Below, piece after piece: positions 1 through 12,300 of a stretch of DNA of 64,000 nucleotides. This stretch comes from Phoebastria nigripes (lineage: Eukaryota; Chordata; Aves; Procellariiformes; Diomedeidae). A model generated the notes under the pieces. The model did not search any database. It was given only the letters and a program-made list of their open reading frames with translations, and was not told where the DNA came from. The position numbers and the translations under genes were made by a program. How positions within the stretch are numbered: the stretch's first letter is position 1; the number at the start of each line of letters is the position of its first letter. Location: positions 799,188 through 863,187 of the forward strand of contig JAYKAV010002795.1 of the NCBI GenBank assembly GCA_035582835.1, in the 5' to 3' direction.

Positions 1-2999
1 AACCATAACTCTCCCAATATAAACAGATACTGTCAAAGATATGAAAATCTGGCTGTAGTTGTGGCCTCCAAACTGTATGGGAAGACGCCTTCCTCACATC
101 AGAGACACTTTCCAGGAGGCATGAGAGGTGTTTGTGTCCTCTTCCCCACCACTGCTTGCCTACCTCCCTTGGCAGCCCTCAGTAAGCTGGTCTTCCCTAA
201 TGTCTAGGATTGAAAGATTCATACATCAGCACATAACAGTCTTCTGCTGGCACTTCATCACCTGGATCCTGACCAGTCCTTTTGATCCTTCCTCAGCAGG
301 TCCCTGTGGGGCTGTACAGTCCTATGGGGTCTATGCCTCTTTCCTTCCTCTACTAGGCTTCATGGCATGCCTGGGAAGCTGTCCATGTGTGTTGGGCCAA
401 GAAGTATTGGACTTCCAAGAACTGCCAGAACTACTAGAAGCACCTCATCTGCCACAGCTTTGTCCAGGAGCCACCACTGATCTGTTGGCAGAGGTGGTGC
501 GTGAACTCTGCGCTGCCCACCAGTGGACTTGCCTAAGCCAGTTCACTCAGACTGAAACAGGACAGGGAAGAAACATCCAGGCAGCTCCTCTGATACACTG
601 AGGGCTACAGGCAGTGCTGAGCACCTAGGAGTGGTTTAATGGTGTCACAGCTTCTCTGAGAGTCTGGGAGAAGAGACCTTGGCTGCTTTAGTACTCAAGG
701 GTTTGGGACTCTGGTGCACCAGACCAGCTGAATTTGGAGAGCAAGTCCCAGCAGGAGGACTGCAGAGGCTGCACTGTAGCCTTCTTTGCCAAAGACATCA
801 AGACTTGATTGTGACACTGGTGAGTGTGACATGGTGTTCTCCATGTGCTTCCACTCTCAGATTTGGAGAGTGGAAGTTCAGATTTGGAGTTCAGGCCTTC
901 TTCCTGAACTGCTCCCATGGCTTGGTGGTGTCTGGCTGGGGACATCTTGGCACTGTGGCTGAAGACTGCATCTGAAGAATATTCCCAGATGCAGAATTGC
1001 ATTCTCTGATGTGCTCTCAGCAAATACTAATATCCATGCTTCTTCGATGACCAGGCTTGTATCCTCTGAATGCTGTCATGGTAGCAAGAAGTGAGTCAAG
1101 AAATCAGAGGGTTATCAAAAGCAAGCCCCCATTCCCAGTCATTCCTATACAATTTGGTGAAAAATAGCATCAAGAGACATTCTTATGCAAACACCCCTAA
1201 ACAGGGGTAACAAAATCAGCAAGTCTCTGTGTCGCACCTAATGAGCCCTGCCAAGAGCAGAAAAGGGAAAAGCTTCTCAGATAGGTAGGCAAAATGGAAC
1301 TTTGCTACTCCTTGAATATTTGGGCAACAAGGTTAAGATTTGAGGCTGCAGCAGAGCACGTTCAAAGGGAAGGCCATGGGGAGTCAGTAGTGTCCTAGGA
1401 CAGTGAGGAGTGCTAGGTGTTGGGGAGCTCTGTAAGGGGTGAAGACTGTTGGATTGCCCTTCTTCACCCCATTTTTCATGGTATCTGAGACTCCCATCTT
1501 ACCCCCTTCATGAAGCCACAGATTTTTCTGACATGCAGCCACATACCTTCCTCTGCTTCCCTTCACAAACAACAACCCTATTCAACCTCCTGTGCCTCCA
1601 TGGTTCAAGACAGAGCATGGGAGGAGAGCAGGGCTTTCTCTTCTTACTGTAGTAGGACTGGTGTGAGATGGTGACTGTTAATGTTGTCCCTACTTACCTT
1701 AATCCCTCTCCTAAAATCACCAGTCCTTGCAGCGGGGTTGTGCAGGCAGGAGGTGGGACAGCCCATCTCTGTCATCCAGGCAGAGGCATGGTTATAGAGA
1801 TGCTCTGCCCTGGGAAGGTGCCATGAGCCCTATGTAGGAAAACAAAAAGAAGCAGCCCAATTACATACTGGAGAACAACACTGGTCTCAGTAGTAGAGAA
1901 CAGGTCTCGGTAGTACCCTCCCCATGATGGACATTTGTGGATACTGCTGCAGGGANGGGAGTAATTACAGATTCAGCTGGAGTTCTTTAAGTGTCACTAG
2001 GAAGTGCTGCAGTTCACAAGCTTGCACATACCTTCACACAGTTTGCAAAGCAAACTTCCCAGACATGCAACCTGACGGAGGAGGGTGTGAAATGCAGCAG
2101 TGNGCCACCAGCTCGGCAAAGTTGCCATTCCCATTTATTGGCTGGGTAGGTTGGTTTCAGACCTCTGTATCTGGCTATGTGCCTGTCTAGAGCCCTGCCA
2201 CGTACGTGTCTCCATAGTCCTGTGATTTTATGGGAGCGTTGCCAGAGCATGCGGGTTGCACCTTCCTAACATTTGTCCCAATGGCCACTATTGGGTTCTG
2301 GAAGGTTGTTGCTGAGTTGCTCTATGAAAATTTGTATAATTGCACTTGGGAGGATCAGGCTGGGCACTAAACAACCCTTCCCCTGGAGGGTTGTGTATCC
2401 ACAGGACAAATGCCCAGAGAGTTGTGGGGATCTGCATCCTTGGAGGTCTGCAGGACTTGGCTGGACAAAGTCACAGTCATCCTTATCTAGATTTGACAAC
2501 AACCTGTGTTGGGACAGGAGGTTGGTCTAGAGACCTCCAAAGGATCCTTTCCACCAACATTTCTATGAGATGTCTGTTTGTGCAATGCACGTTTGGTTAT
2601 CAGTGTTTTTGGGAGCATGCTCCAGGCCATGCGCTGGGATCTACCTGCCACGTCCATAGATATTAGAATCATTGCCAGTGAGCCCAAGCAGAAGAAGGAA
2701 TGTGTTGGGTGAACGCCGGGTGCCTGGGCACAGCAGCTTCTTCTTCGCCTTTTCCTTGATGCATCAGTTCACTTTCCTGCACAAACAGTTGCCCGCAGCC
2801 GTGCTGCACCACCAAAGGCAGCGGTAAGGCTTGGAAGTGGGATGTTCCCCCGCTGCATCCACCGTTATTATTTCATATGGCACCGTCGAGCATGCCGGAG
2901 CCTGGTATGGAGACTGCCAATGCCCTGCCGTGGTCTGCGAGCCCACAGAGCCCCAGGGGCTGCCCTCGGAGCGCCGCAGGGATGGAGGGACTTGGTGGG
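1..2999. other. Upstream intergenic region, no gene supported
   Basis: I see no convincing exon here. The open frames are short, overlap on both strands and have no recognisable domain. Base composition is ordinary until about 2830, where it becomes CpG-rich toward the WNT9B promoter. Two single Ns (about 1957 and 2103) mark uncertain base calls. Distal WNT9B regulatory elements could lie here, but sequence inspection alone does not show them. Confidence 0.6.
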
Positions 3000-3102
3000 A
3001 CGCGACCCGGCACGGCATGCCCGAGGGCTTGAGGGGCCGGCAGGTCCCCACGGAGCCCCGGGGGTGCCCGGCGCCGTCCGCCACGGCGTCGCCGGCGGCT
3101 GT

Positions 3103-3145
3103 GGGACGGGACGGGACGGGACGGGACGGGACGGGACGGGACGGG
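3103..3145 (+). repeat. GGGAC pentanucleotide tandem repeat in the proximal promoter
   Basis: Eight perfect GGGAC units are followed by a further GGG, ending about 86 bp before the start codon. The regularly spaced G triplets on the + strand fit the pattern needed for a G-quadruplex (four or more GGG runs with two-base loops). The array lies directly upstream of a GC box and a TTAAAG element, so it probably sits within the core or proximal promoter. Copy number may vary between individuals. Confidence 0.9.
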
Positions 3146-3154
3146 AGGAGGGGG

Positions 3155-3176
3155 CCGCCCCGCCTCCCGCTTAAAG
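3155..3176 (+). promoter_or_regulatory. Candidate WNT9B core promoter: GC box plus TTAAAG
   Basis: A CCGCCCCGCCTCCC stretch (Sp/KLF-type GC box) is followed by TTAAAG at 3171-3176, a weak TATA-like element. If used, transcription would start near 3200, giving a short 5' UTR of about 30 bases. This is inferred from position and composition only. CpG-island promoters often start at several dispersed sites, so the exact start is uncertain. Confidence 0.4.
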
Positions 3177-3231
3177 AGCTGCGGCGCCGGGCGGCCGCGC
3201 AGCGAGCTGCGGAGCGGCACCGCCCGGCACC

Positions 3232-3326
3232 ATGCGCTCCGCCGCCGCCCTCTGCCGCATCCTCCTCCTCCTCCTCCTCCTCCTCCTCCTCCTGCCGCCG
3301 CCGCCGCCCGCCGCCGCCTACTTCGG
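3232..3326 (+). CDS. WNT9B: WNT9B coding exon 1 (signal peptide)
   Basis: The ATG lies in a good context (CACCATGC, A at -3) and is the first in-frame start of a leucine-rich signal peptide. The exon codes 31 residues: a short positive N-region, 11 leucines, 5 prolines, AAA and then YF. It ends with the first two bases of a glycine codon that is completed in exon 2 (phase 2). The donor is GTCAGC, slightly weak at +3. It is supported because the joint restores the YFGLTG sequence typical of WNT9 proteins. Signal cleavage probably falls after the alanines. Confidence 0.92.
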
Positions 3327-6300
3327 GTCAGCGCCGCCCGCGGGGCTCGGCCCCTGGCGCCGCCTCCGCGCCGGGGCAGCCCGGGGAGGGAGCGCGCAGG
3401 GTCCGCGGGGCAGCGCTGGGGGACCCCGGGAGGGAAGGCGCAGGGTCCGCGGGGCAGCGCTGAGGGGACCCGGGAGGGAGCGCGCAGGGTCCGCGGGGCA
3501 GCGCTGCCGGACCCCGGGAGGGAGCACGTAGTGTTTGCGGGGCAGCGCTGAGCGACCCCCGGGAGGGAGCGCGCAGGATCCGCGGGGCAGCGCTGAGGGA
3601 CCCCGGGAGGGAGGGCGGATTCTCCGCGGGTGCTTTGCTGAGAGGAGGCGCGGAGGTTCCGCGGGGTTGCTGGGCCCTTGGGCAGGTCCTGGCCGGCGCG
3701 CAGCGGCTGGGAGCCCGGGGCGGTGCGGGTGGGGGTCCCGGCCGGGCCGCGCACCTGCAGCGCCCGGCGCACCCCCGCAGCCGCCGGGCCGCACTGGCAC
3801 CGCGGGGACGGTCCGGTGCGCTGCGGCCGGCGGGGCATTGCGCGGGAGAGGGGTGGGAGAAAGGGACAAGGGTGCTGGGGGTCAGCAGGAGCTCCCGCCG
3901 TGCTCCCGGGCACCCCGGAGAAAGGGGACGGGCGGGGAGGATCAACGTGTGCAAGAGTGGGACGGAGAAACGGAGTGGAAGATGCTATTAGCTGGGAGCA
4001 ATAGGGAGAAAAACTGGCTTTCTTATACTCCTTGAACTATGCTCCGTTTCTGTTCAGGGTGTGAAATCAGCCCTGGACAGTTGCTGGCTTTGATACCTCT
4101 CTCCAGGCTGCTTCCCTGGAGGGGAGAAGGTGGGAGGAGGGGGCTGGCAGAGGGAGCCAGGGCTCAGCACAGAGGTGTGGGTGACATGCGGGTGCTGCGG
4201 GGCTCCACGGGGCAGCAGAGGCTTAAAGCCAGCCCAGGCATGGAGGGTGTGCATGGGCGCAGAGAGATAGAGCTGATGCTTCAGCCTGGGATACTGTGCA
4301 GGGTCAGTTGGGCACGATTGTCCCTGGGTGTGTGTCCTCCCCTCACATTCTAGTTTTCTTGGGTTAAAGGCGAAGATGGATTTTTAACAGGTTAGATCAA
4401 TGCAGAATCTCCCGTCAAGAAGTGTTTTGTTTTGTTTTGTTTTCTGAGTAAGCTACTTCTCAGACAGGTTTTCAGACTCTCTTATGGTAACCAGAGCTGT
4501 TAGTTCATATATCACAGTGAGTGCAGGAAAGACATAAACATTAATACATTCAGACACTGCTGTGAGTGATTGTAACACTCAGGACTGATCTGTGCTGACT
4601 TACACTTGTGGAGGGTCCTGGTCTGATCCTCCCATCACATGCCAGACACTTCTTCCTACGTTTGCTTGCAAGTGTCTGCTGGCTTGGCACCGCTTACCTA
4701 GGACAATGATTGGTATTTCATTTATGTTGGAAAGCTTCCTTAAAACAGCTGTATTTGAAGTTTATTAATTGTATCTTTTAGCCTAACTCATATCTAAGCA
4801 CCTGCTGACGGGGGAGGACTCTACCTTTCTTGGTCATTCATAGTGTGTACATACACATACTCTCTAAAGGAGTTGGGTTGCAGTGAGTGTTCGGCTTTCC
4901 AGTTACAGGGGCACGTGGACATGATTGTACTCAGTGGAAGTGAATGTATTTGTGCTTCCCTTTCAGATAACTAACACAAAGCAGTTACTGACTATTGCTC
5001 AAGCTGGACTCTGTTGTTAAAGCTACCTGAATGATTTCTTCATTTTGTGACAATGATCTGTTTGGTATGAGCTGCTTTCTGGGCATACGAAATCTGGATG
5101 TGCTGCCTTTTGACGATGCATAGCTTAGGATCTGAGGCTGTAGTTTCACTTTTTAACGTTTTTTTCCTTGAGGGGTTTGACACAGGCATGTCCTGTGTAT
5201 TCTCACCTCTTCATTTAAAAATCACAAGAAGGATACAAGAAGGAAACTAAAGTCTAAGAACTCAGTGAGTGTTTGATGGTGATTAATAATGTGATACATG
5301 GGTGCATTCAAATACAAATTGGCGTCGATAGACTAGAGAGGAACTTGAATATTTTAGAAGTCCTGATGTGAATGCCTGATATGGCTCAGTTTGGGAGGAA
5401 AATAATCTCACATCCAAACTACTACTGAATTGGAGAGGCCCTTAGACACTGGTTTCAGGGGTCTACCTCTAAGCTTTGCTGAATAGGAGAGACTTAGGCA
5501 CATGAGCCAGATCTTTGCTTTCTAAACACTTAATTGAGAAAACCTTGCAAAGATGTAATAAAAAGTGAAGGAGGCTTTTGGGTGGCTACCTGCAAAGAGA
5601 GGACCTGAGTCCTTTCTGTTGCGTACAGTGGATTTAGCAAAGGTGAAGTATTGCTGGTTGACAGTGGTGAAGAAAATACCAAGTTTGATTCCATCAGGGC
5701 AAAGGTAAGGCAAGAAGTGTACAGAGTAGTCCAGCAAAAATGGTCCAAGGGCCTGGGAAAGATGAAGATCACCTATAAATATACAAAACAAAGTCTTGTC
5801 AGAGTGAACACAGCCTTACAATGGAGAAATAATGCAGCTGAGGGCAGATCTCAGAAGACCACATTCCCAGTATCTGGGGTTGTTTGGCTATCTGGTGTCA
5901 ATGCATTGGCTATGCTTGAATAGACCTTGAACTGCCAGTGCTGGGTCCAGAGAGGGGTAAATTACAGCCTACTTTTAAGAGAGGAGGAGAAAATAAGCTC
6001 TGCATGAAATGTGGTCCGGCTGTTGTTCAGGTTATGTTGGGCTTGCCTGGCTCATTAGAAGCAGGAATCCAGGAGTGGCCGTCTCCCTTGCTTGTTTTGT
6101 TTTCACTTTTGCTTCAATCTTCCCGCATGCTGCAGCCTCCTGTAGGGTATTCCCTCCTTGTCTTAGCCATGCTTTTTCTTTCAGGATGTACAACTCCTTG
6201 GGTGGGTGGGAGTCTCTCTAGACCTCACTGAAAGCTCTCAGCCTCCTGTTGCCTTCTTAGGGGCTGTGTTTCACAAAGTGAAAAGTCATTTGGGAGGTGT

Positions 6301-9300
6301 TGGCGGGCAAAGAGCTCCTCACAGGGTCTAAGAGGGTGTCTTCCTAGAATTAGGTCAGGGCAAAATTCAGAAGAGACCCACCTCAGGTAGGACGTTATTG
6401 GGTAGACAGAAGCAACAACCTTGATTAAAGCCTTCCCCTGGGGAGACCTCCAAGGAGCAGGCTGCAACACGTCTCATTCATGGGCCAGTTTGGCCTGTGC
6501 TCTGTGGGCAGATGGAGCTGCTGGAGCATTTCTTTAGAACTTGTCCTGAAATACCTGTGGTAGGTACAGAGGCGCCAGACTTCCTGGAATTTCACATGAT
6601 GTACTGTCTTGATTCGCAGCTCTTCTTAATTCAGCCTACCTGTGTCCTCTGTATTTACTGCTAATTCTGCTCCCATCAAAGTCAGTGGCACAACTGTTGC
6701 CCATTTCATGATGGAAGAATTTTTTTGGGCCCTTCGAGAGTAAAAACAACATGTGACTTGCAGGTCTATTGAAGCTTGGGCTTGCATAGTTTTGAAAATA
6801 GCGTGTCAAATGTCATCTTAATGTAAATATGAGTACCTATATCTTTCTACAGATGTCAAGTAAGCTTTGGTTTTCATCCAGTTAGCCCAGTTACCTACAT
6901 TTCTACGTTTCCTTTGGTAACTGTTTGTAATTACAGCCTTTCCCTGATAAATCTAATGGACCAAATCTACTACAAATAGGGACTCTGCTGTCCAGTTCTG
7001 AGCGCTCCTGGAAAGATTTCTGAAGATGTTTCTCTTCCTGTTGAGCTGATAAATTAAATGCCCGTATTACTTACAGGTTGCATAACCATTCCTCAAAGTA
7101 CAGTATATCAGGAGGGCTACAGCATCTTTTTTTGCATTGTCAGTCACACAGAATAATGGGATATTTAAAAAGAGTATATTAGCAGAAAGAGAGCAGAAAC
7201 GGAGAGGAAGGCAACTTTTAGCTGCGACTTGAAAAGATGGAGGCTGTAGATGGAGTCTGTAGTGATTGCCACAGCAGAGATGATGTGGGACCACAGATGC
7301 ATTGAATAGGTAAGGCTTTTCACAGATGCTTTTTGATTATCTTCAGTTCCCAGATTCTCTTCAGTCGCTGTTTCAGGGTATCACCTTTTCTAAAAATCAT
7401 CCCACTGGGTGTTGAGTGTTTCATGTAGGGAACACTCCAGGGAATGTGGCCAGTCCAGAGTTAGACTGAAAATCTGTTCTCCCATGTAATGATTGACCGG
7501 ACTGCTGGCCTGGGTTGGACGGTCAGCAGCAGGGACTACACTGCCCCTGAAATCAAGAGCTACATGGAGACATTTCATATGATTGAGTTGAAAGGTGGAA
7601 GGATTTAAACCAAGTATGTCCAGACTGTGGGAGCCCGGAGCAGATAAGGATGAAGAATGCAGTGCAGTTAGAGTGACCCAAATCAACCAGTGCATAGGCA
7701 CTAATCGCAACGATTCCCAGCTAAATCCTCACACCAGGTTACACATACCTCTCATCCCCAAACAGCCAGCTCTTCCGAGATTTTTATATGCTGTTCGCTG
7801 TGGAGAATTCTTTTTAAAAACCGAGTCTGTATCTGGACACATCACCTGTTGCTGTTCCCAAAAAGGGTTTGCAGCAAGCAGAAAAGCCCATTTCCAAGGA
7901 TTCCAACTCAAAACCTCCCTTAAACCTCACTTGAGTTTTTAATTCAAGCTCTTTTTCTTTGTGAGGAGCAGAAAGCTTGACAGAAAACCCAGAGGATAAC
8001 AGGTATAAAAACACCTGCCAGAGGGTCTGAAATGGCAATTCTGATGAAGAAAAGTAAAAAACCTTTGAGATCAATCGTTTATCCGGAGATGCTGCTTTGA
8101 GGATTTCTGCCACCTTCTCTGTAGACAGTGGGTGGTACAAAGCATGGGAGACCATCTCATTTAGTCAAGACAGTACCACACTGCTGCTGGCCATCCATTT
8201 GTCCAGGGACAAATATTGAAGATTAAATAGTGTTGCTTCCAAAAGGATTAAAACTCTATTCCACTGAGCTGCCAGGGAGAGAGGAAAGCTGAGGACCCGT
8301 TGTGCACGGTAGTGGCCTTGATTTGATCTGTAATTGTCCCGTATTCTCTTAGCCCTTCCTGAATGCTTGTTGCAGCTATCTGTGGGGTGTAGATATCTTG
8401 TGGAACATGAAAGGCCCGTGAAATCAGATATGGAGTACTGTTGTGGCTCCCTTTGATTTTTCTCCCTACTTGGGAGAGGTAGAAAAGGCATATTTTTAGG
8501 GGTTTTTAAGACCTTTCAGATCCAGAGGACATTGGGCATTGCACAGGAACAAGCTCTCATTAAAAGTCTCTTAAGCAGCTGGAATGTGGCTGGAAGGAGA
8601 TTAAAGGAAATAGATGAATTTAGCAAAGTGCTTAGACAGAAAAGTGGAGAGAAATAAAAGTTTGAGATCCTTATTGTTCTTTCAGATTGCTAGCAGGTGT
8701 GCATTAATTCAAAGAGTTTACTTTTTTTGCCATATGATCTGTAGATAATAAACTCTAAATCATCTAAAAACGATGTGCAGTTTGCCTAACTGCAAATATC
8801 TGCATATTTTATATTTAATCTTGTAAGAATGTTCTCGTACTGTGATCTTGATCTGATCAAATGTTAGTTTTACCCTAATAAAACAGTTATAGTTAATATA
8901 GTCAGAGCCTGCAAGCCTCTACTCATATGGGTAAACTTAGCTGTGTCTGTTACGACTCTGAGAGTGGCTTCTACTCCCAGCTGTGCCACTGGTCAACTGC
9001 ATGACCTTGGGCAACTCCTTTAATTTCTCTGCCTACTTATCTAAATTGAAAGTTATGTGAGACACTAGTTTTGAGAGCTGTGTCTGTGCACCAATCTTAT
9101 GCAATGAATCCCNATCTCTGTAGGAGCCTCCAAGCACAGCATTATAATTTTTTCATGCTGGCATTCACATGTCTCAGGTAACGAGTGTGATAGTTCANGT
9201 GAGAGAGATTTTCACAGAAAGGTGTATTCCAGGTAGCTTTAGTCACATGCCTTAGATTAACCAATTTACTGCTTATTTTGTTTACTCCTCAATGCATTAT

Positions 9301-12300
9301 GTCCATCTGGTTATTTCCATCCTCCATTTCTAGAGGAAAACCAAGTTACTTTGTGTGTTGCAACTTTAGAAATTTACAAATAATAATAAAAAAGAAGTAT
9401 TAAGTAAGTTTGCCTGTGCAATCAGCTATTTGTGTAGGATGCTGTATTACCTCTGTCAGAATTTAAAGTATTGCTGGATCCAATTTTAGAAAGCCTTTTT
9501 CCCATGAAGCTTTTGCTTTGCGTAGTGTAAAAGATGAATTAGACTTGGTATCTTTGCTCTGTGTGTGGTCCCAGGCTGTATTTGCTGCGCACTATTGAGA
9601 TTACTCTGAAAATGGAATAAAATTCTTCAAAGGTTGTTTTTATGGTGCCTATCATTATCCTATTTGAGTTTTCCACAAATATTAACATCCGACATCCTTC
9701 AGGGTCTGGAGAATGGCAATACCACCTTCTCCCAAATCTCATTGGCCACTGGCGGGTTATAGGACATCGTTGAGATAATCCCTGTCCAAGACTGTAGCAA
9801 CAGGTGTCCTAGGTCAGACCAAAGGTTCATGTAGCTTCACAACCTGGTTTCACTACTGGGTAATAGTAAGCATGAAGGCAAAAGCATAAAAAGGAATAGG
9901 ATAGCAGATAGTGATACTCTGGCAGAATACTCTCCAGCTTCTGACAGTCTGCACCTCAAATATTTCCTGTGTCAGAGTATCTTTGTGTTTAATGGTCCCT
10001 TATGAATTTTTCTTCAATGGTTTTGTATGAATGCATGTATACTTTAGCACCCCTAGTGTCCTGCATTAAGAACAGCTGCAAGTTTAACTACAGCCTCTGT
10101 ACCCCATTTCAATTATTTTTAGTCTATCAATTAATAAGTTAATATAATTCCCCCTGGTTCTTGTATATTAGAGGTAGGAATAATCTTTCTTTGCTCACTT
10201 GCAGGTCAGTCATGATTTTACAACCCTGTGTTCTCCTAGTATTCCTTCTTCTCCTAGTGGAAGTTGTGGAAGATATCCAGCCTATCTATTTGTCTTCATA
10301 TACAAGCTATTTTGGAAATCTGTTAACTTTACAAGTCCAAGTAGACTGTAACATCTGGCTTATCCTTGGTCTTTCTGTTCAATGACTCCTTCAAAGATCT
10401 CTAGTAGGTTTATGAGGCATGACTACTTTCTGCAGAAGCTGTGTTGGCTCTTCTCTGCTGTTCTGTATTTAGCCTATGCCCACTAATTCTACTCTGTTAG
10501 AGTTTCTAACAGCTTGCCCAGTACAGCTCTCTCCTGTGCTGTGTAGATCATCACATCTCTNATAAAAATTTGAAGATCTGTTTACCACCTTTTCTCCCTT
10601 TTACACTCATGCAGTTTTAAGCAGTATCTTTTGCACCATGTTTTCCTTCCTGAGTCACCACTCTGATGTGAATACTTTGACATCCAGTGAGCTACAGAAG
10701 AGCACGCAGTCTTGACTTTACAGTTGCTACTTAAGGAAATGCATCAAAGCCCCTGACAAACCTGGGGGAGCTCAATAGCCCTTAGTTAAATTGTGTCTGC
10801 TTAAGGTCTGAATTTCTGACTTTAGCTTTCATCTTGTGGGTCTTGCTTTGCTGTTTACCACTAGACTAAAGCACTGTCTACTATATCTTTTCCCCGTGAG
10901 AAGGGATTCATGGATTTTAGGCCAATTGCGATGAGCATGTATAATGACAAGAACAAAAAGTGAGCAGTTATCTTGCAATTCTCTCTTTTATCCCCACTTG
11001 AGGTCATACTATTGGACTCCTTTGGAAACAGAGCCACCAAGCCTCTACACTAGAGCTCCTGCTGCTTCTGAAGGCCCCATGAAAAGGAAGGGCTGAGAGC
11101 TGATCACATGTTTCATAGGAAGGAGATGACTAGTCCCAATAGTCAGTGAAGCTACTACTGCTCTCAAAAATATCTGACAAGGGATGAATGCTGGTTTAGC
11201 TGGGATGGAGGACACTAAAATGAGGATGGAGACTGGCAGGAGGAGAGCTATCTCTGTTCTGAGAAGGAATTTTTGGGAGTTAGGATGCTTGGCATGGGTG
11301 GTAGTTCTGTTGGTATGTGGACAATCAGTAGCTTGGTATACAGGACTTCAGTAAAATTGCATATGTGGCTTTCCAGCAGTGAGCAATTTCAGTGTTGTTA
11401 TATGAGGCTCTTAAACTCTTCTTTCCAGTGTCAGTTCCCATTTTCTTATTTCTTCTCTCTGTGCCATGAACTTGGGAAACTGCTGCACGGGAGCACAGAT
11501 ACTGCTGGAGATACAAATGGAGAATAATGACATCTCACATTTAACTTGTTGATGAGTGCACTTTCCTGGGATGTGAGTGCTGGAATCCCACTACCAAGCA
11601 AAGTCCATGTCTCTGACTCTCAGGGTGAGTGTTGTTCCTCCCCCAACTGACATAATAGCAACACCTCCTCCTGAACCCAGCATTGTCCCAGTGAGTTAGG
11701 TACAGTCTGAACATCCCTAAGAAGTCCGACTTTTGTTGACATCTAAGCCTCTCCCTGCCCATGCTGGTGTTGGCGTATCTTGATCTTCTTGAGCTTCAGA
11801 GCTTGTGCAGAGCATGTGCTTATGAACCCAGGAAAATATAACTCCAGTGAACATGTATATCGGTTTTTAAGCACCACAGTGAGTCAGGCAAAGCGGTAAG
11901 CTTGCTCATCATGTCTGGTCTCACTCACTTGGGTCAATCTGGTGTCCCCCACCACAGTTCCTCCAGCTCAGGACTGCCATGTCCCTTGTGCACCAGCTGT
12001 TGCTGCCCTCTCTGTGCGGTGTTTGGTGCCAGATAGGGCTTTGAACTGTGCAGTCTGAATTGCTCTCTGAAGCTCATCAAGCTGTGTTAATTCCAGTTTC
12101 TTGGGCTGAACCCAAATATCTGTCTCTGTTTCCAGTATTGCCTGCTTATCTCTTGGCTCTCACTGGAACATCTTGTGTTTCTGTCCTCCAGTTCAGCAGT
12201 GACAACGGGATTAAGAGATTGTTCTTACTCACTTGGTTTCTAAAGTTTAATACTTGCTGTGTGATTCACAATGATTCCTTGGTTCTTGGTTAGTTTGCAG

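Larger units (their letters stand above)
3000..3960. promoter_or_regulatory. CpG island covering the WNT9B promoter, exon 1 and start of intron 1
   Basis: The stretch is visibly very GC-rich with dense CG dinucleotides, in sharp contrast to the AT-leaning sequence on both sides. It contains the start codon at 3232, GC boxes, a GGGAC tandem repeat and a GC-rich minisatellite. This is the usual layout of a developmental gene promoter in vertebrates. Long open frames on both strands here come from the scarcity of AT-rich stop codons and are not genes. Confidence 0.85.

Noticed and set aside
2831..4035. Long arginine/proline/glycine-rich open frames on both strands, up to 346 codons
   Set aside because: They overlap the WNT9B promoter, exon 1 and the minisatellite. 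They stay open because the DNA is GC-rich and tandemly repeated, and all frames show it equally.
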